Assembly (NCBI GenBank): GCA_965249185.1
Contig: CBDFLS010000002.1
Coordinates: 1,302,001 to 1,366,000, forward strand
DNA length: 64,000 bases
Source: CBDFLS01 sp965249185
Lineage (GTDB): Bacteria; Chloroflexota; Dehalococcoidia; Lucifugimonadales; Australimonadaceae
Direction of reading: 5' to 3'
Under the pieces are notes generated by a model. The model was not told the origin of the DNA. It made no database searches and was given only the letters and a program-made list of their open reading frames with translations. Shown here piece after piece: positions 33,791-42,579 of this stretch. The translations under genes were made by a program, and so were the position numbers. The first letter of the stretch is position 1. Each line of letters opens with the position of its first letter.

Positions 33791-34621
33791 TTACCCCCCA
33801 GGCCAACTCCTAGTCACATAGTAAACAAGGGGGAGAACGAATACAAGGCTGTCGAGCCGGTCGAGGAGGCCGCCGTGGCCGGGGATCAGCCGCCCGGACT
33901 CCTTGGCGTCCGCCAGCCGCTTGAGCTTGGACTCGGCCAGGTCGCCGAGCTGGGCCACGACGCCGATGGCGGCCCCCAGGGCCACCGCGGCCCAGACCAC
34001 GGAGGGCAGTCCCAGGAGATAGACCAGGGCGACGGTGACGCCAGCGCTACCCATGACGCCGCCCAGGGCGCCCTCCCAGCTCTTGCCGGGGCTGAGCGCG
34101 GGGGCTAGCTTGTGGCGGCCCAGGGGCCGGCCGACGACGAAGGCGGAGGTATCCGTGGCGAAGGTGGCGACAAGAGCCAGCAGCAGCCACTCGAAACCCT
34201 GGTCGCCCTGGCGCAGGAGCACGGCCCAGGACAGCGGCAGCCCCAAATAGAGCGCGCCCGCCGCCGTGAAAGCCCAGCCGTTGAGCGCGGCCCGCGAGCG
34301 GTCCCGGATCAGAGCCGCAACGAGCGCCGCCAGGGCGCCGCCGCCCAGGACGGGGCTCATGGTCCAATCGCCGTAGGCCACCGCGAGGCCGATAAGCGCC
34401 AGCGCCCAAACGGCGCCGACCCAGGGCAGCGGGCGGGCGCCGGAGGCCGAAACGAGCTGGTAGAACTCCCTGACGCCGAGAATGGCGACCAGAAAAACCA
34501 CCCCGGTCACCCAGGGGACTCCCCCCCAGACGGCCAGGAAGAGCAGCGGCAGCGCGATGGCTGCGCTGAAGAGGCGTAAGAGGAGAGGGCTCATAGCCCT
34601 GGGGCTCACCGGTGGAGGCAT
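33791..34621 (-). CDS. cdsA: Phosphatidate cytidylyltransferase
   Basis: A 276-residue polytopic membrane enzyme making CDP-diacylglycerol. About eight hydrophobic segments are seen; the CTP-transferase signature near the C-terminus is SKLKRLADAKESGRLIPGHGG then LLDRLDSLVF. ATG directly follows the uppS stop (TAGATG), with the ribosome site inside uppS. Confidence 0.94.
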   Translation of the reverse strand: MPPPVSPRAMSPLLLRLFSAAIALPLLFLAVWGGVPWVTGVVFLVAILGVREFYQLVSASGARPLPWVGAVWALALIGLAVAYGDWTMSPVLGGGALAALVAALIRDRSRAALNGWAFTAAGALYLGLPLSWAVLLRQGDQGFEWLLLALVATFATDTSAFVVGRPLGRHKLAPALSPGKSWEGALGGVMGSAGVTVALVYLLGLPSVVWAAVALGAAIGVVAQLGDLAESKLKRLADAKESGRLIPGHGGLLDRLDSLVFVLPLVYYVTRSWPGG

Positions 34622-35365
34622 CTAGACCTCGGCCAGGAGCCTCCCAAAGCGCCGCTGGCGTTGGCGGTACGACTCCAGGGCCTGCTCCACCTCAGTATCA
34701 TCGAAATCGGGCCACAGCGTGGCAGTGCTGTAGAACTCGCTGTACGCGGCTTGCCAGATGAGGAAATTGCTCAGCCGCTGCTCCCCGGCGGTGCGGATGA
34801 TCAGGTCCGGGTCGGGCACATTGGGCAGATGGAGGCGGCGTTGGAGCTCCTCCTCGGTCACCTGCTCCGGGGTGGTCCCCTCTCGAATGAGCTGACGGAC
34901 GGCGTTCAGGATCTCGGCCCGTCCTCCGTAGTCGAAGGCGACACAGAGGGTAAGGCCGGTATTGTGCGCGGTCAGCTTCAGCGCATGGTCGATGGACCGG
35001 GCCAGGGAGGAGGGGAGGCGGGAGCGCTGGCCCAGATGGAGGATGCGGACGTTCTCGTGGTGCAAGGCCTCCACCTCCTCGTGGATGACTTGCTGCAAGA
35101 TCTCCAGCAGCCCAGCCACCTCTCGCTGAGGGCGTCCCCAGTTCTCCGTGGAGAAGGCGAAGAGTGTGACGTAACGGACGCCACGGTGAGTCAGCGCCCC
35201 CAGGATACGGCGGATGTTCCCAGTCCCCGCTCGGTGTCCGGCCAACCGAGGCATGCCGTGCTGGCGTGCCCACCGGCCGTTGCCGTCCATGATGATAGCA
35301 ACGTGCTGGGGCACCTCCGGCGCCGGCGGTGCTTCCCGCCCATGGTTCTGAGCGTCCGCTGTCAT
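34622..35365 (-). CDS. uppS: Isoprenyl diphosphate synthase (undecaprenyl type)
   Basis: A 247-residue cis-prenyltransferase. AIIMDGNGRWARQHGMPRLA carries the catalytic Asp and substrate Arg/His residues; TLFAFSTENWGRP, RTAGEQRLSNFLIWQ and YSEFYSTATLWPDF complete the family pattern. It makes the lipid carrier for wall and surface polymers. It sits between frr and cdsA as in many bacteria. Confidence 0.95.
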   Translation of the reverse strand: MTADAQNHGREAPPAPEVPQHVAIIMDGNGRWARQHGMPRLAGHRAGTGNIRRILGALTHRGVRYVTLFAFSTENWGRPQREVAGLLEILQQVIHEEVEALHHENVRILHLGQRSRLPSSLARSIDHALKLTAHNTGLTLCVAFDYGGRAEILNAVRQLIREGTTPEQVTEEELQRRLHLPNVPDPDLIIRTAGEQRLSNFLIWQAAYSEFYSTATLWPDFDDTEVEQALESYRQRQRRFGRLLAEV

Positions 35366-35371
35366 CGTGGG

Positions 35372-35944
35372 CTAGACCTCCATCACCTCGGACTCTTTCC
35401 GAGCGCTGATCTCATCGGCGTCGGCGATGTGCTGGTCGGTGAGCTTCTGGAGCTGCTCCTGGATGCGATGGAGCTGGTCCTGGGAGACCTCTTTCTCCTT
35501 CTCCATGGCGCGGAACCGCTCCTGGTCATCCCGCCGGATGTTCCGAATGGCCACGTGGGTCTCCTCCTGCTTCCGTTTGATCTGCTTCACCAGATCCTGG
35601 CGGCGCTCCTGGGTGAGCGCTGGTGTAGGCAGGCGGATGACCGTGCCGTCGCTGTTGGGGGTGAGGCCCAGGTCCGAGCGCAGGAGCTCGCGCTCGATAG
35701 CCGATATCGTCTGCCGGTCCCACGGCTGGATCATCAGCAGGCGGGGCTCCGGCGTGGAGATGGTGGCCAGTTGGATGAGGGGGGTCGGCGCGCCGTAGTA
35801 GTCCACCATGAGATGCTCCACCAGAGCGGTGGAGGCGCGGCCCGTGCGGATGGCGCTGATGTCTCGTTGGAGCACGTCCACCGACTTCTTCATCCGCTGC
35901 GCGGCATCCTTCAGCACGTTCTCGACAGTGGGTGACTCTGCCAT
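35372..35944 (-). CDS. frr: Ribosome recycling factor
   Basis: 190 residues from ATG 35944 (start chosen by homology; the frame is open upstream). It has VENVLKDAAQRMKKSVDVLQ, IRTGRAST, MIQPWDRQTISAIEREL and the C-terminal coiled coil EVSQDQLHRIQEQLQKLTDQ. It releases ribosomes after termination together with EF-G. Co-transcribed with pyrH upstream. Confidence 0.96.
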   Translation of the reverse strand: MAESPTVENVLKDAAQRMKKSVDVLQRDISAIRTGRASTALVEHLMVDYYGAPTPLIQLATISTPEPRLLMIQPWDRQTISAIERELLRSDLGLTPNSDGTVIRLPTPALTQERRQDLVKQIKRKQEETHVAIRNIRRDDQERFRAMEKEKEVSQDQLHRIQEQLQKLTDQHIADADEISARKESEVMEV

Positions 35945-35991
35945 ATGCGCTTTCTCCGTGGCTCTGGGGTGGCCGGTGTACCGGCCGGCGG

Positions 35992-36726
35992 CTATACGGC
36001 CAAGGGCTGGGCGTCGATCAGCGTGCCAAGGGGCTCTCCCGTCAGAATCCGCTCGATGCTCTTCGGCTGGAACAGGTCGAAGACCCGGATGGGCAGGTCG
36101 TTCTCCATGCACAGGGAGAGGGCGGTGGAGTCCATGACCCCCAGCCGCCGGTTCAGGATCTCTATGTAGCCCAGGTGGTCGAACTTCTTGGCGTGCGGGT
36201 TCTTCTGCGGGTCGGAGTCGTAGACGCCGTCCACATTGTTCTTGGCCATGAGAAGGAACTGGGCGCCGATCTCAATGCCGCGGAGGGCCGCCGTGGTGTC
36301 CGTGGTCATATAGGGGTTGCCGGTGCCCGCCGCGAAGATGACCACCCGGCCCTTCTCCAGATGGCGGATGGCCCGGCGGCGAATGTACGGCTCGGCCACC
36401 GCGGAGATGGCTATGGCGGACTGAGTGCGGGTCACCACGCCCGCCCGCTCCAGGGCGTCCTGAAGGGCCAGGGCGTTGATGACGGTGGCCAGCATGCCGG
36501 CGTGGTCGGCGGTGGCCCGGTCCATGCCCTTGGCCTCCGCCTCCGCTCCACGCCAGATGTTGCCGCCGCCGACCACCAGGGCGAGCTGGACGCCCATCTT
36601 CCAGGCGACTTTCACCTCGCCGGCGATGTACTGGAGGACGGACCAGTCGATGCCGTAGGGGCTCGTTCCCCGAAGGGCCTCGCCGCTGAGTTTAAGGACT
36701 GCACGCGTCGGAGGCGTTCCAGCCAT
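35992..36726 (-). CDS. pyrH: Uridylate kinase
   Basis: 244 residues; ATG 36726 has GGAGG five bases upstream and is preferred over the GTG at 36732. AVLKLSGEALRG, LVVGGGNIWRG, DHAGMLATVINALALQDAL and FAAGTGNPYMTTDTTAALR are UMP-kinase signatures. It phosphorylates UMP to UDP. Confidence 0.95.
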   Translation of the reverse strand: MAGTPPTRAVLKLSGEALRGTSPYGIDWSVLQYIAGEVKVAWKMGVQLALVVGGGNIWRGAEAEAKGMDRATADHAGMLATVINALALQDALERAGVVTRTQSAIAISAVAEPYIRRRAIRHLEKGRVVIFAAGTGNPYMTTDTTAALRGIEIGAQFLLMAKNNVDGVYDSDPQKNPHAKKFDHLGYIEILNRRLGVMDSTALSLCMENDLPIRVFDLFQPKSIERILTGEPLGTLIDAQPLAV

Positions 36727-36747
36727 CCGCACCTCCTGTTGCGCTGG

Positions 36748-37251
36748 TCACTCTCCAAGGCTGAAGCGTGCCATCTGGCGCACGCGGATATTCTCTCCCA
36801 CCCGCGCCATCAACTCCAAGACCAACTCCTTGACCGTCTGGGAAGGGTCCTTGATAAAGGGCTGCTGCAGGAGGCACACCTCCTGGGGGCTGCGGGCTTC
36901 GTCGGCCGGCATCTCCTCCTCGTCCACATACACGGGCGCCATGGCGGCCACTTGCATGGCCAGTTGGTGGGCGAGCTCGCGGAACTCGGGCGTGCGGGCC
37001 GTGAAGTCGGTCTCGCAATTCAACTCCACCAGCGCGCCCATGCGGTTGCCGGCGTGGATGTAGGCGTCCACCAGCCCCTCGCCGGTGGAGCGGCCCGCTT
37101 TTAAGGTGGCCTTGGCGAGCCCCTTCTCCCGCAGCACCGCCTCCGCCTTTTGCAGATCGCCGCCGGCGGCTTCCAGGGCGCGCTTGCAGTCCATGATGCC
37201 GGCGCCGGTCCGCTCTCGAAGCGTACGAATGGTGTCGGTGCTGGCTTGCAA
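36748..37251 (-). CDS. tsf: Elongation factor Ts (short form)
   Basis: 167 residues, much shorter than the E. coli protein (283) but like the compact EF-Ts of Chloroflexota and Thermus relatives. IRTLRERTGAGIMDCKRAL and the nucleotide-exchange motif NCETDFTART are present. The start is TTG 37251 with GAGG upstream. The short rpsB-tsf gap contains GGAGTCTTTGCCGG twice (about 37271 and 37297). Confidence 0.93.
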   Translation of the reverse strand: MQASTDTIRTLRERTGAGIMDCKRALEAAGGDLQKAEAVLREKGLAKATLKAGRSTGEGLVDAYIHAGNRMGALVELNCETDFTARTPEFRELAHQLAMQVAAMAPVYVDEEEMPADEARSPQEVCLLQQPFIKDPSQTVKELVLELMARVGENIRVRQMARFSLGE

Positions 37252-37345
37252 CCCGTTACCTCTTACCTCATGCGGAGTCTTTGCCGGCCTCTGTGGAGTC
37301 TTTGCCGGACGGTGGGGGCTGGGGGACCCTGGGGATGGGGAAACG

Positions 37346-38161
37346 CTAGGCCCCTCTGGCGGAGACCAGGGCGTCCTCGTCGAGCTGCTCCGGGTCCCCC
37401 TGTCCAGAGAGCAAGCGGTTCTTGCCCTCTATAGCGGCGTCGGCGATGTGGCCGCACATCAGACGGATGGAGCGTATGGCGTCGTCGTTGCCGGGGATCA
37501 CCTGGTCCACGAGCTCAGGGTCGCAATCGGTGTCAACCAGCGCCACGATGGGCACCCCGAGCCGCCTCGCCTCGGCCACGGCGATCTTCTCCTTGCCCAC
37601 GTCCACGATGAACATCGCCCCGGGGATGGCGGTCATCTCTTTGATGCCACCCAGGTAGCGGTTCATCTTCTCGATCAGCGCCTCGAGCTTCAGCGCCTCT
37701 TTTTTCGGTAGACGCGCGAACTCGCCTTTGGCCTTCCGCTCCTCCAGGCCCGCCAGGTAATCGATGCGGGTCTGGATGGTATCGAAATTCGTCAGCGTGC
37801 CGCCCAGCCACCGTGTGTTGACGAAGAATTGGCCCGAGCGCTTCGCCTCCGACTCGATGGTGTCCTGGGCCTGCTTCTTGGTCCCCACGAACAGGATCCG
37901 CTTCCCGGCGGCCGTCAGGTCCGCCACGAACTCTCGGGCGTCTGCGATAAGCCCCAGGGTCTGTTGCAGGTCGATGATGTGGACATCGTTGCGCTTGGCG
38001 AAGATATACTGCTTCATCTTCGGGTTCCAGCGTTGGGACTGGTGACCGAAGTGAACGCCCGCCTCTAGGAGCGCCTTCATGGTGAGGGGCTCCCTCACCG
38101 CAGCGGGTTCTCGCGTAACGGCGCCGGAAGGCGCCGTGGATGCCGAACGCTCTTCTACCAT
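37346..38161 (-). CDS. rpsB: Ribosomal protein S2
   Basis: A 271-residue S2 protein, with LLEAGVHFGHQSQRWNPKM, IFAKRNDVHIIDLQQTL, FVNTRWLGGTLTNF and VPIVALVDTDCDPELVDQVI. Both tails are extended by low-complexity residues. It is the first gene of the minus-strand operon reaching ispG, driven by the promoter at 38237-38266. Confidence 0.96.
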   Translation of the reverse strand: MVEERSASTAPSGAVTREPAAVREPLTMKALLEAGVHFGHQSQRWNPKMKQYIFAKRNDVHIIDLQQTLGLIADAREFVADLTAAGKRILFVGTKKQAQDTIESEAKRSGQFFVNTRWLGGTLTNFDTIQTRIDYLAGLEERKAKGEFARLPKKEALKLEALIEKMNRYLGGIKEMTAIPGAMFIVDVGKEKIAVAEARRLGVPIVALVDTDCDPELVDQVIPGNDDAIRSIRLMCGHIADAAIEGKNRLLSGQGDPEQLDEDALVSARGA

Positions 38162-38236
38162 AAGAGTTTGTCTTTCTAGACCCTTGGCGTCACCGTGACG
38201 ACGCTCGAAAAATGTGCCGCTCTCGGAAACTAAGCG

Positions 38237-38266
38237 AGTATATCACATGCTCGTGGGCCTGAACAA
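38237..38266 (-). promoter_or_regulatory. Promoter of the rpsB operon
   Basis: On the minus strand TTGTTC (38266-38261), 18-bp spacer, TATACT (38242-38237), about 75 bp before the rpsB start. It is divergent from the CIRCE-controlled gene. Confidence 0.6.
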
Positions 38267-38284
38267 CGACGCGTCGCTTTTGAG

Positions 38285-38313
38285 TTGACAAGAAGGATGC
38301 GAAATGGTACTTA
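38285..38313 (+). promoter_or_regulatory. Promoter of the FmdB-type gene
   Basis: TTGACA 38285-38290, 17-bp spacer, TACTTA 38308-38313 (or the overlapping TATGAT at 38312). The start of transcription would fall next to or inside the CIRCE repeat, so HrcA binding would block it. Confidence 0.5.
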
Positions 38314-38319
38314 TGATAA

Positions 38320-38346
38320 TTAGCACTCTGTGTAACAGAGTGCTAA
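38320..38346. promoter_or_regulatory. CIRCE element (HrcA operator)
   Basis: Perfect TTAGCACTC-N9-GAGTGCTAA, the textbook CIRCE sequence with its exact spacing, 23 bp before the FmdB-type start codon. HrcA represses heat-shock genes through this site. Confidence 0.95.
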
Positions 38347-38369
38347 TTATCAAGAGCGAGGGGCGGTAC

Positions 38370-38702
38370 TTGCCCACGTACACCTATCAGTGTGCCGGTT
38401 GCGGCCATGAGTTCGAGCTGAGGCAAGGCTTCAACTCGGTGCCTGAGCACGAGTGCCCTCAGTGTCACAAGATCGCCCGGCGGCGCTTCCACGCCGTGGG
38501 GGTGATCTATAAGGGCTCCGGCTTCTACACCACCGACTATAGAAAGCCGGCCAAGGACTCCTCTAACGGCAACGGAAGCTCATCCAAGACCTCAGAGTCC
38601 AAAGAGTCCAGCAAGACGTCAGAGTCCAAAGAGGCTAGCAAGACGCCAGAGTCCAAAGAGCCCAGTACGGTTAAAGAGTCCAAGAGCACAGAGGCGGGGT
38701 AA
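38370..38702 (+). CDS. FmdB-family zinc-ribbon protein under CIRCE control
   Basis: 110 residues from TTG 38370 (PTYTYQCAGCGHEFE is the canonical family start; GAGGGGCGG precedes it). The zinc ribbon CAGC...CPQC is followed by ARRRFHAVGVIYKGSGFYTT, also diagnostic. The C-terminal 40 residues are a repeat of KTSESKE/KTPESKE units, disordered and highly charged. The function of FmdB-type ribbons is unclear; a perfect CIRCE upstream places this one in the HrcA heat-shock regulon. Confidence 0.88.
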   Translation: MPTYTYQCAGCGHEFELRQGFNSVPEHECPQCHKIARRRFHAVGVIYKGSGFYTTDYRKPAKDSSNGNGSSSKTSESKESSKTSESKEASKTPESKEPSTVKESKSTEAG

Positions 38703-38780
38703 CGTCGCCGATGGCGGGGCCCAGCCGCCTCCTCCGCGCGGCGCTCGTGGAGCGGAGGGTCCGATTCGTGAGAGTGTAAC

Positions 38781-39242
38781 GTGCGCGCCCTCGTCCAGCG
38801 TGTCAGCGAAGCGTCGGTCGCTATCCGCGGCGAAACGGTGGCGTCCGTCGGCCGGGGGTTGCTGGTCTTTGTGGCCGTGGCCCACGGCGATGGCCCCGAG
38901 GACGCAGCTTACGTCGTGGACAAGGTTGCTGGACTCCGCATCTTCCCGGATGACGAAGGGCGCTTCGACCGCTCGGCCTCGGATATCGGGGCGGAGCTGC
39001 TGCTCGTGAGCCAGTTCACCCTCTACGCCGATACGCGCAAGGGCCGACGTCCCAGCTTCACCCGGGCCGCGCCCCCCGAGCTGGCGAGCGCCGAGATCGA
39101 CCGCGTGGTGGAGCTGTTTCGCGCCACGGGGCTGCGAGTGGCCACCGGGCGGTTCCGGGAGCTGATGGACGTCTCGCTGGTGAACGATGGCCCGGTAACC
39201 ATCTGGCTGGACAGCGCCGACCGGCACCGCCCCCGCCGCTAG
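38781..39242 (+). CDS. dtd: D-aminoacyl-tRNA deacylase
   Basis: A 153-residue protein with a GTG start. MRALVQRVSEASVAI, LLVSQFTLYADTRKGRRPSF (SQxT motif) and the NDGPVTIWLDS end (NxGPVT cross-subunit motif) identify DTD. It hydrolyses D-amino acids from tRNA. It lies 78 bp downstream of the FmdB-type gene on the same strand and may share its heat-shock promoter. Confidence 0.95.
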   Translation: MRALVQRVSEASVAIRGETVASVGRGLLVFVAVAHGDGPEDAAYVVDKVAGLRIFPDDEGRFDRSASDIGAELLLVSQFTLYADTRKGRRPSFTRAAPPELASAEIDRVVELFRATGLRVATGRFRELMDVSLVNDGPVTIWLDSADRHRPRR

Positions 39243-39324
39243 CCCCTCGCTCTTCGGCTTCGCTCAGGACAGGCTTGTCGGACCACGAGGGGGTATTTAT
39301 TCACTCTTGGATGGCCGGCGCAGG

Positions 39325-40050
39325 CTAGAGGAACAGCCCCTGGGCGATGCCGGCCTGGTACATGAGCATGCCCCCGAGCAGCAAGCTGGCCGCGCCGGCG
39401 GTGAGCTGGATACTCCGGTCCAGCCGGGGGCGCGACGAGCGGACAGCCGTAGCGGCAGGGCGAGCGCCGCGGTGACGACGCTCATGCCGGCGACGGACCC
39501 CAGCCCGAAGAGCGCGCCGTAGGCCAGGCTTAGCGCCGGTGAGTCGATGCTGGCCAGCGGCAGCAGCATCAGGGCGGCGCTGCCGGCCAGGCCGTGGACG
39601 AGCCCGACCAGGTAGGACTTGCCCCGCAGGTGCGGTCCCGCTTCCGCGGTGCGGTGGTGGCCCTCCGCATGGAGCGCCGAGTTGGCGTGGGAGTGGATAT
39701 GGAGGTGCCGCCGCTGGCCGTGAGTGTGCGGGTGGACGTGGAGACGCGCCCGCCACAGGCGGACCGTCACCTGCAGGCCCAGGAAGACCACGAGAACGCC
39801 CACCCCGAACTCAAAGGCCAGGGCGAGCCGGTCCGGGACGGTGAGCCGCAGGAGTATCAGGACCAGCGCGGCCGCGAAGAGAGTGGTGCTGTGGCCGAAA
39901 CCCCAGGAGACCCCTATCCAGAGGGCGTGCCGGGGTCCCCGGCGCTCCGAGAGCATGGTGGAGACCGCCACCAGGTGGTCGGGGGTCAAAGGCGTGCCTC
40001 ATGCCCAGCAGCAGGCCCAGGGCGAGAGCGGCCACCAGGTCCGAGTGCAT
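39325..40050 (-). pseudogene. Nickel/cobalt transporter, frameshifted twice
   Basis: From ATG 40050: MHSDLVAALALGLLLGMRHAFD, then the frame breaks at a run of five C (about 39980) and continues as PDHLVAVSTMLSERRGP. This together restores RHAFDPDH, the HX4DH metal motif of NiCoT/NicO transporters. A His-rich cytoplasmic loop (HPHTHGQRRHLHIHSH) and several hydrophobic segments follow. A second shift near 39440-39450 is needed to reach the natural ending SIQLTAGAASLLLGGMLMYQ. Two shifts in GC homopolymers suggest decay or base-calling errors. Confidence 0.75.
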
Positions 40051-40136
40051 CGTATACGTCCCTCTCGACAGCTTCCGTGGTCGTCGTCACCTGTATAGCA
40101 TCACCAGCCGCCCCCGTCATCCCCCGGAGGCGACGG

Positions 40137-40994
40137 TCAGGCGAGCGCCGGGGTGACGTCGAGGCTGATGTCCAGCGCGTGAACGGAGTGAGTGATGCTG
40201 CCGGTCGAGATCAGGTCCACTCCCGTTTCGGCCACGGCGCGAACCGTCTCCAGCGTGATCCCGCCGGAGGCCTCGGTGCGGGCCCTTCCTCGGCAGAGGG
40301 CCACGGCCCGGGCCATGGTCTCCGGGTCCATGTTGTCCAGCATCAGGATGTCCGCCCCCGCCTCCAGGGCCTGGCGCACCTGCTCCAGGCTCTCCACCTC
40401 CACCTCGACCGATGTGCCTGAGGGCGTCTGAGCGCGGGCGCGGCGGACCATCTCGGCCAGGCCACCGTCCCAGGCTTCCATGGCTGCGATGTGGTTGTCC
40501 TTGATGAGCACGCCGTCGACCAGGCTCATGCGGTGGTTCGAGCCGCCGCCCATGCGCACCGCGTACTTGTCCAGCCGGCGCCAGCCGGGCACGGTCTTGC
40601 GGGTGTCGACGAGCGTGGCCGGCAGGCCCGCGATGGCGTCGACGTATGCGCGGGTAGCCGTGGCGATGCCGCTCAGGCGCTGGACGAAGTTGAGCGCCGT
40701 CCGCTCCGCGCGCAGGATGCCATCCAGCCGGCCTTGCACCTGGGCCAGGCGCACCCCGGCTTGAACGCTGGCGCCATCGGCCGTCAGCGCCCGGCACTCC
40801 AGGCCGGGGCCCACCAGCCGGAACACCTCCAGCGCCACCTCCACGCCCGCCAGCACCCCCGGCTCCCGCGCTACCAGCGCCGCCTCCCCGATCACGTCCG
40901 GCGGCAGCAGGGCCGTGGTGACATCGGCGGCCGCCTCGTCCTCGGCCAAGGCCCGACGGATCAGGTCGTGTGTGTCCTGGGACTGGTGCAGCAT
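40137..40994 (-). CDS. nadC: Nicotinate-nucleotide pyrophosphorylase (carboxylating)
   Basis: 285 residues from ATG 40994. Quinolinate phosphoribosyltransferase motifs: EDEAAADVTTALLP, ERTALNFVQRLSGIATAT, DTRKTVPGWRRLDKYAVRMG, NHRMSLVDGVLIKDNH and SGGITLETVRAVAETGVD. It converts quinolinate and PRPP to nicotinate mononucleotide. It follows nadA by 38 bp; nadB is not in the window. Confidence 0.95.
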   Translation of the reverse strand: MLHQSQDTHDLIRRALAEDEAAADVTTALLPPDVIGEAALVAREPGVLAGVEVALEVFRLVGPGLECRALTADGASVQAGVRLAQVQGRLDGILRAERTALNFVQRLSGIATATRAYVDAIAGLPATLVDTRKTVPGWRRLDKYAVRMGGGSNHRMSLVDGVLIKDNHIAAMEAWDGGLAEMVRRARAQTPSGTSVEVEVESLEQVRQALEAGADILMLDNMDPETMARAVALCRGRARTEASGGITLETVRAVAETGVDLISTGSITHSVHALDISLDVTPALA

Positions 40995-41032
40995 GCGGGG
41001 GTATTCGCGAGCGGGGCCATCCCCCGGTGCGC

Positions 41033-42280
41033 TCAGCTTCGCAAGGCCACCGGAGCGGGCCGCGCCCGCTCCGCGGTGACGTCGAGCATTCGCTGGAGGG
41101 CCACCCGAGCGGAGGCCTTGGTCTCGGGTCCCACGGCCACGCGGTTCACGATGTTGCCGTCGGCCATCTCTTCGAGGGCCCACGCCACATAGGCGGGATG
41201 GGTCCGGTACATGGTGGAGCAGGGGCACACCACCGGGTCCAGGCAGAAGACCGTCTTGTCGGGGTTGCGCAGCGCCAGCCGGTGGACCAGATTGATCTCG
41301 GTGCCGACGGCCCACGCGGAGCCCGCGGGCGCTTCGTCGACGGCCTTGATGATCTTTTCGGTGGAGCCGGTGTCGTCGGCGGCCTGGACCACCTCCATAG
41401 TGCACTCCGGGTGCACGATCACCCGGACGTTGGGATAGCGCTTACGGGCCGTCTGGACCTGAGAGACGCGGAAGCGGGTGTGGACGGAGCAGTGGCCCCG
41501 CCAGAGGAGGACCCTGGCCCTGCGGACCAGCTCGGGCGTCAGGCCGCCCAATCGCTTGAAGGGGTTCCAGAGCGCCGTCTCTTCCAGAGGGATGCCCAAG
41601 GCCAGGGCGGTGTTGCGGCCCAGGTGCTGGTCGGGGAGGAAGAGCACGCGCTCCGTCTGCTCGAGGGCCCAGGCCATGGTCTGCGTGGCGTTGGAGGAGG
41701 TGCAGACGATGCCGCCGTGGCGCCCGCACAGCGCCTTGATGTCGGCGGTGGAGTTCATGTAGGTGATGGGCGTCACCTCACCCGGGCCCAACACCTCCAT
41801 CAGGTCGTCCCAGCAGTCGAGCACGTCGTCGGTGGGCGCCATGTCGGCCATGGAGCAGCCGGCGGTTATGTTGGGCAGGACCACCTGCTGGTGGTCGGCG
41901 CTGAGGATGTCCGCGGTCTCGGCCATGAAGTGGACGCCGCAGAAGACGATGTATTCCGCCCCAGGCTGCTCCGCGGCGAGCTGAGAGAGCTTGAAGGAAT
42001 CGCCCTGGAAGTCGGCGTACTTGATGACCTCTTCCCGCTGGTAGTGGTGGCCCAGGATGACCAGGCGGCTTCCCAGGCGCTGGCGCGCGGCGTAGATGCG
42101 GTCATCGAGGTCGGCGGGGTCGAGGTGCAGGTACCGGCCGGGGATCTCCTGCCACTGGATGTGGGCGCTCATCTCCTCTGCCAGGGGACGCGCCTCTAGC
42201 TGCTCGTTGGGCCTGCAGAACTCGGCCTGTTCGAGCTCAGTAACCGGCAGGACGGGTGTGCGGAGCTTATGAGGGGCCAT
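41033..42280 (-). CDS. nadA: Quinolinate synthase
   Basis: 415 residues from ATG 42280, seven bases after AGGTG; an upstream in-frame GTG is less likely. The long NadA form has LVILGHHYQREEVIKYAD, IVFCGVHFMAETADIL, MNSTADIKALCGRHGGIVCTSSNA and LCLDPVVCPCSTMYR-like cysteines for the iron-sulfur cluster. It condenses iminoaspartate with DHAP to quinolinate. First gene of the nadA-nadC pair. Confidence 0.95.
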   Translation of the reverse strand: MAPHKLRTPVLPVTELEQAEFCRPNEQLEARPLAEEMSAHIQWQEIPGRYLHLDPADLDDRIYAARQRLGSRLVILGHHYQREEVIKYADFQGDSFKLSQLAAEQPGAEYIVFCGVHFMAETADILSADHQQVVLPNITAGCSMADMAPTDDVLDCWDDLMEVLGPGEVTPITYMNSTADIKALCGRHGGIVCTSSNATQTMAWALEQTERVLFLPDQHLGRNTALALGIPLEETALWNPFKRLGGLTPELVRRARVLLWRGHCSVHTRFRVSQVQTARKRYPNVRVIVHPECTMEVVQAADDTGSTEKIIKAVDEAPAGSAWAVGTEINLVHRLALRNPDKTVFCLDPVVCPCSTMYRTHPAYVAWALEEMADGNIVNRVAVGPETKASARVALQRMLDVTAERARPAPVALRS

Positions 42281-42289
42281 GGTGTGCAC

Positions 42290-42579
42290 CTGCGGCGTGG
42301 CCGGAACCGTCAGCTCGGCGAGTGGACTATTGTACCAGCTTTGGCCTGGGCCGGCACGGGCCGAAGCCCCAACCCAACCTCAGATTTCGTGGACTCCCTT
42401 GTTGGAAGAAAATTTCTTGGAAGAAAATGGTCCCCACACCCAGTCCCTTTTGTCACCCTGAGCAGAGCGAAGGGTCTAACGTTAGTCAGCCGAGAGATGC
42501 TGAGTCCGCCAACGGCGGACTCAGCATGACGGAATGCTGGAAGAGGTGTCCCCGGCATTTTCTGCGCTGGGCTTGAAGG
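42290..42579. repeat. Intergenic repeats with a 14-bp palindromic hairpin
   Basis: No gene. Contains the extragenic unit tcaccctgagcagagcgaag (about 42453) and a perfect hairpin with 14-bp arms at 42497-42510 and 42514-42527 (ATGCTGAGTCCGCC, loop AAC). It could act as a transcript end for miaB. The imperfect direct repeat TTGGAAGAAAATT/ATGG lies near 42402-42430. Confidence 0.6.

Noticed and set aside
31899..33821. 640-codon plus-strand frame opposite rseP and dxr
   Set aside because: His/Gly/Arg-rich antisense translation with no domain; both real genes on the other strand have complete catalytic motifs.
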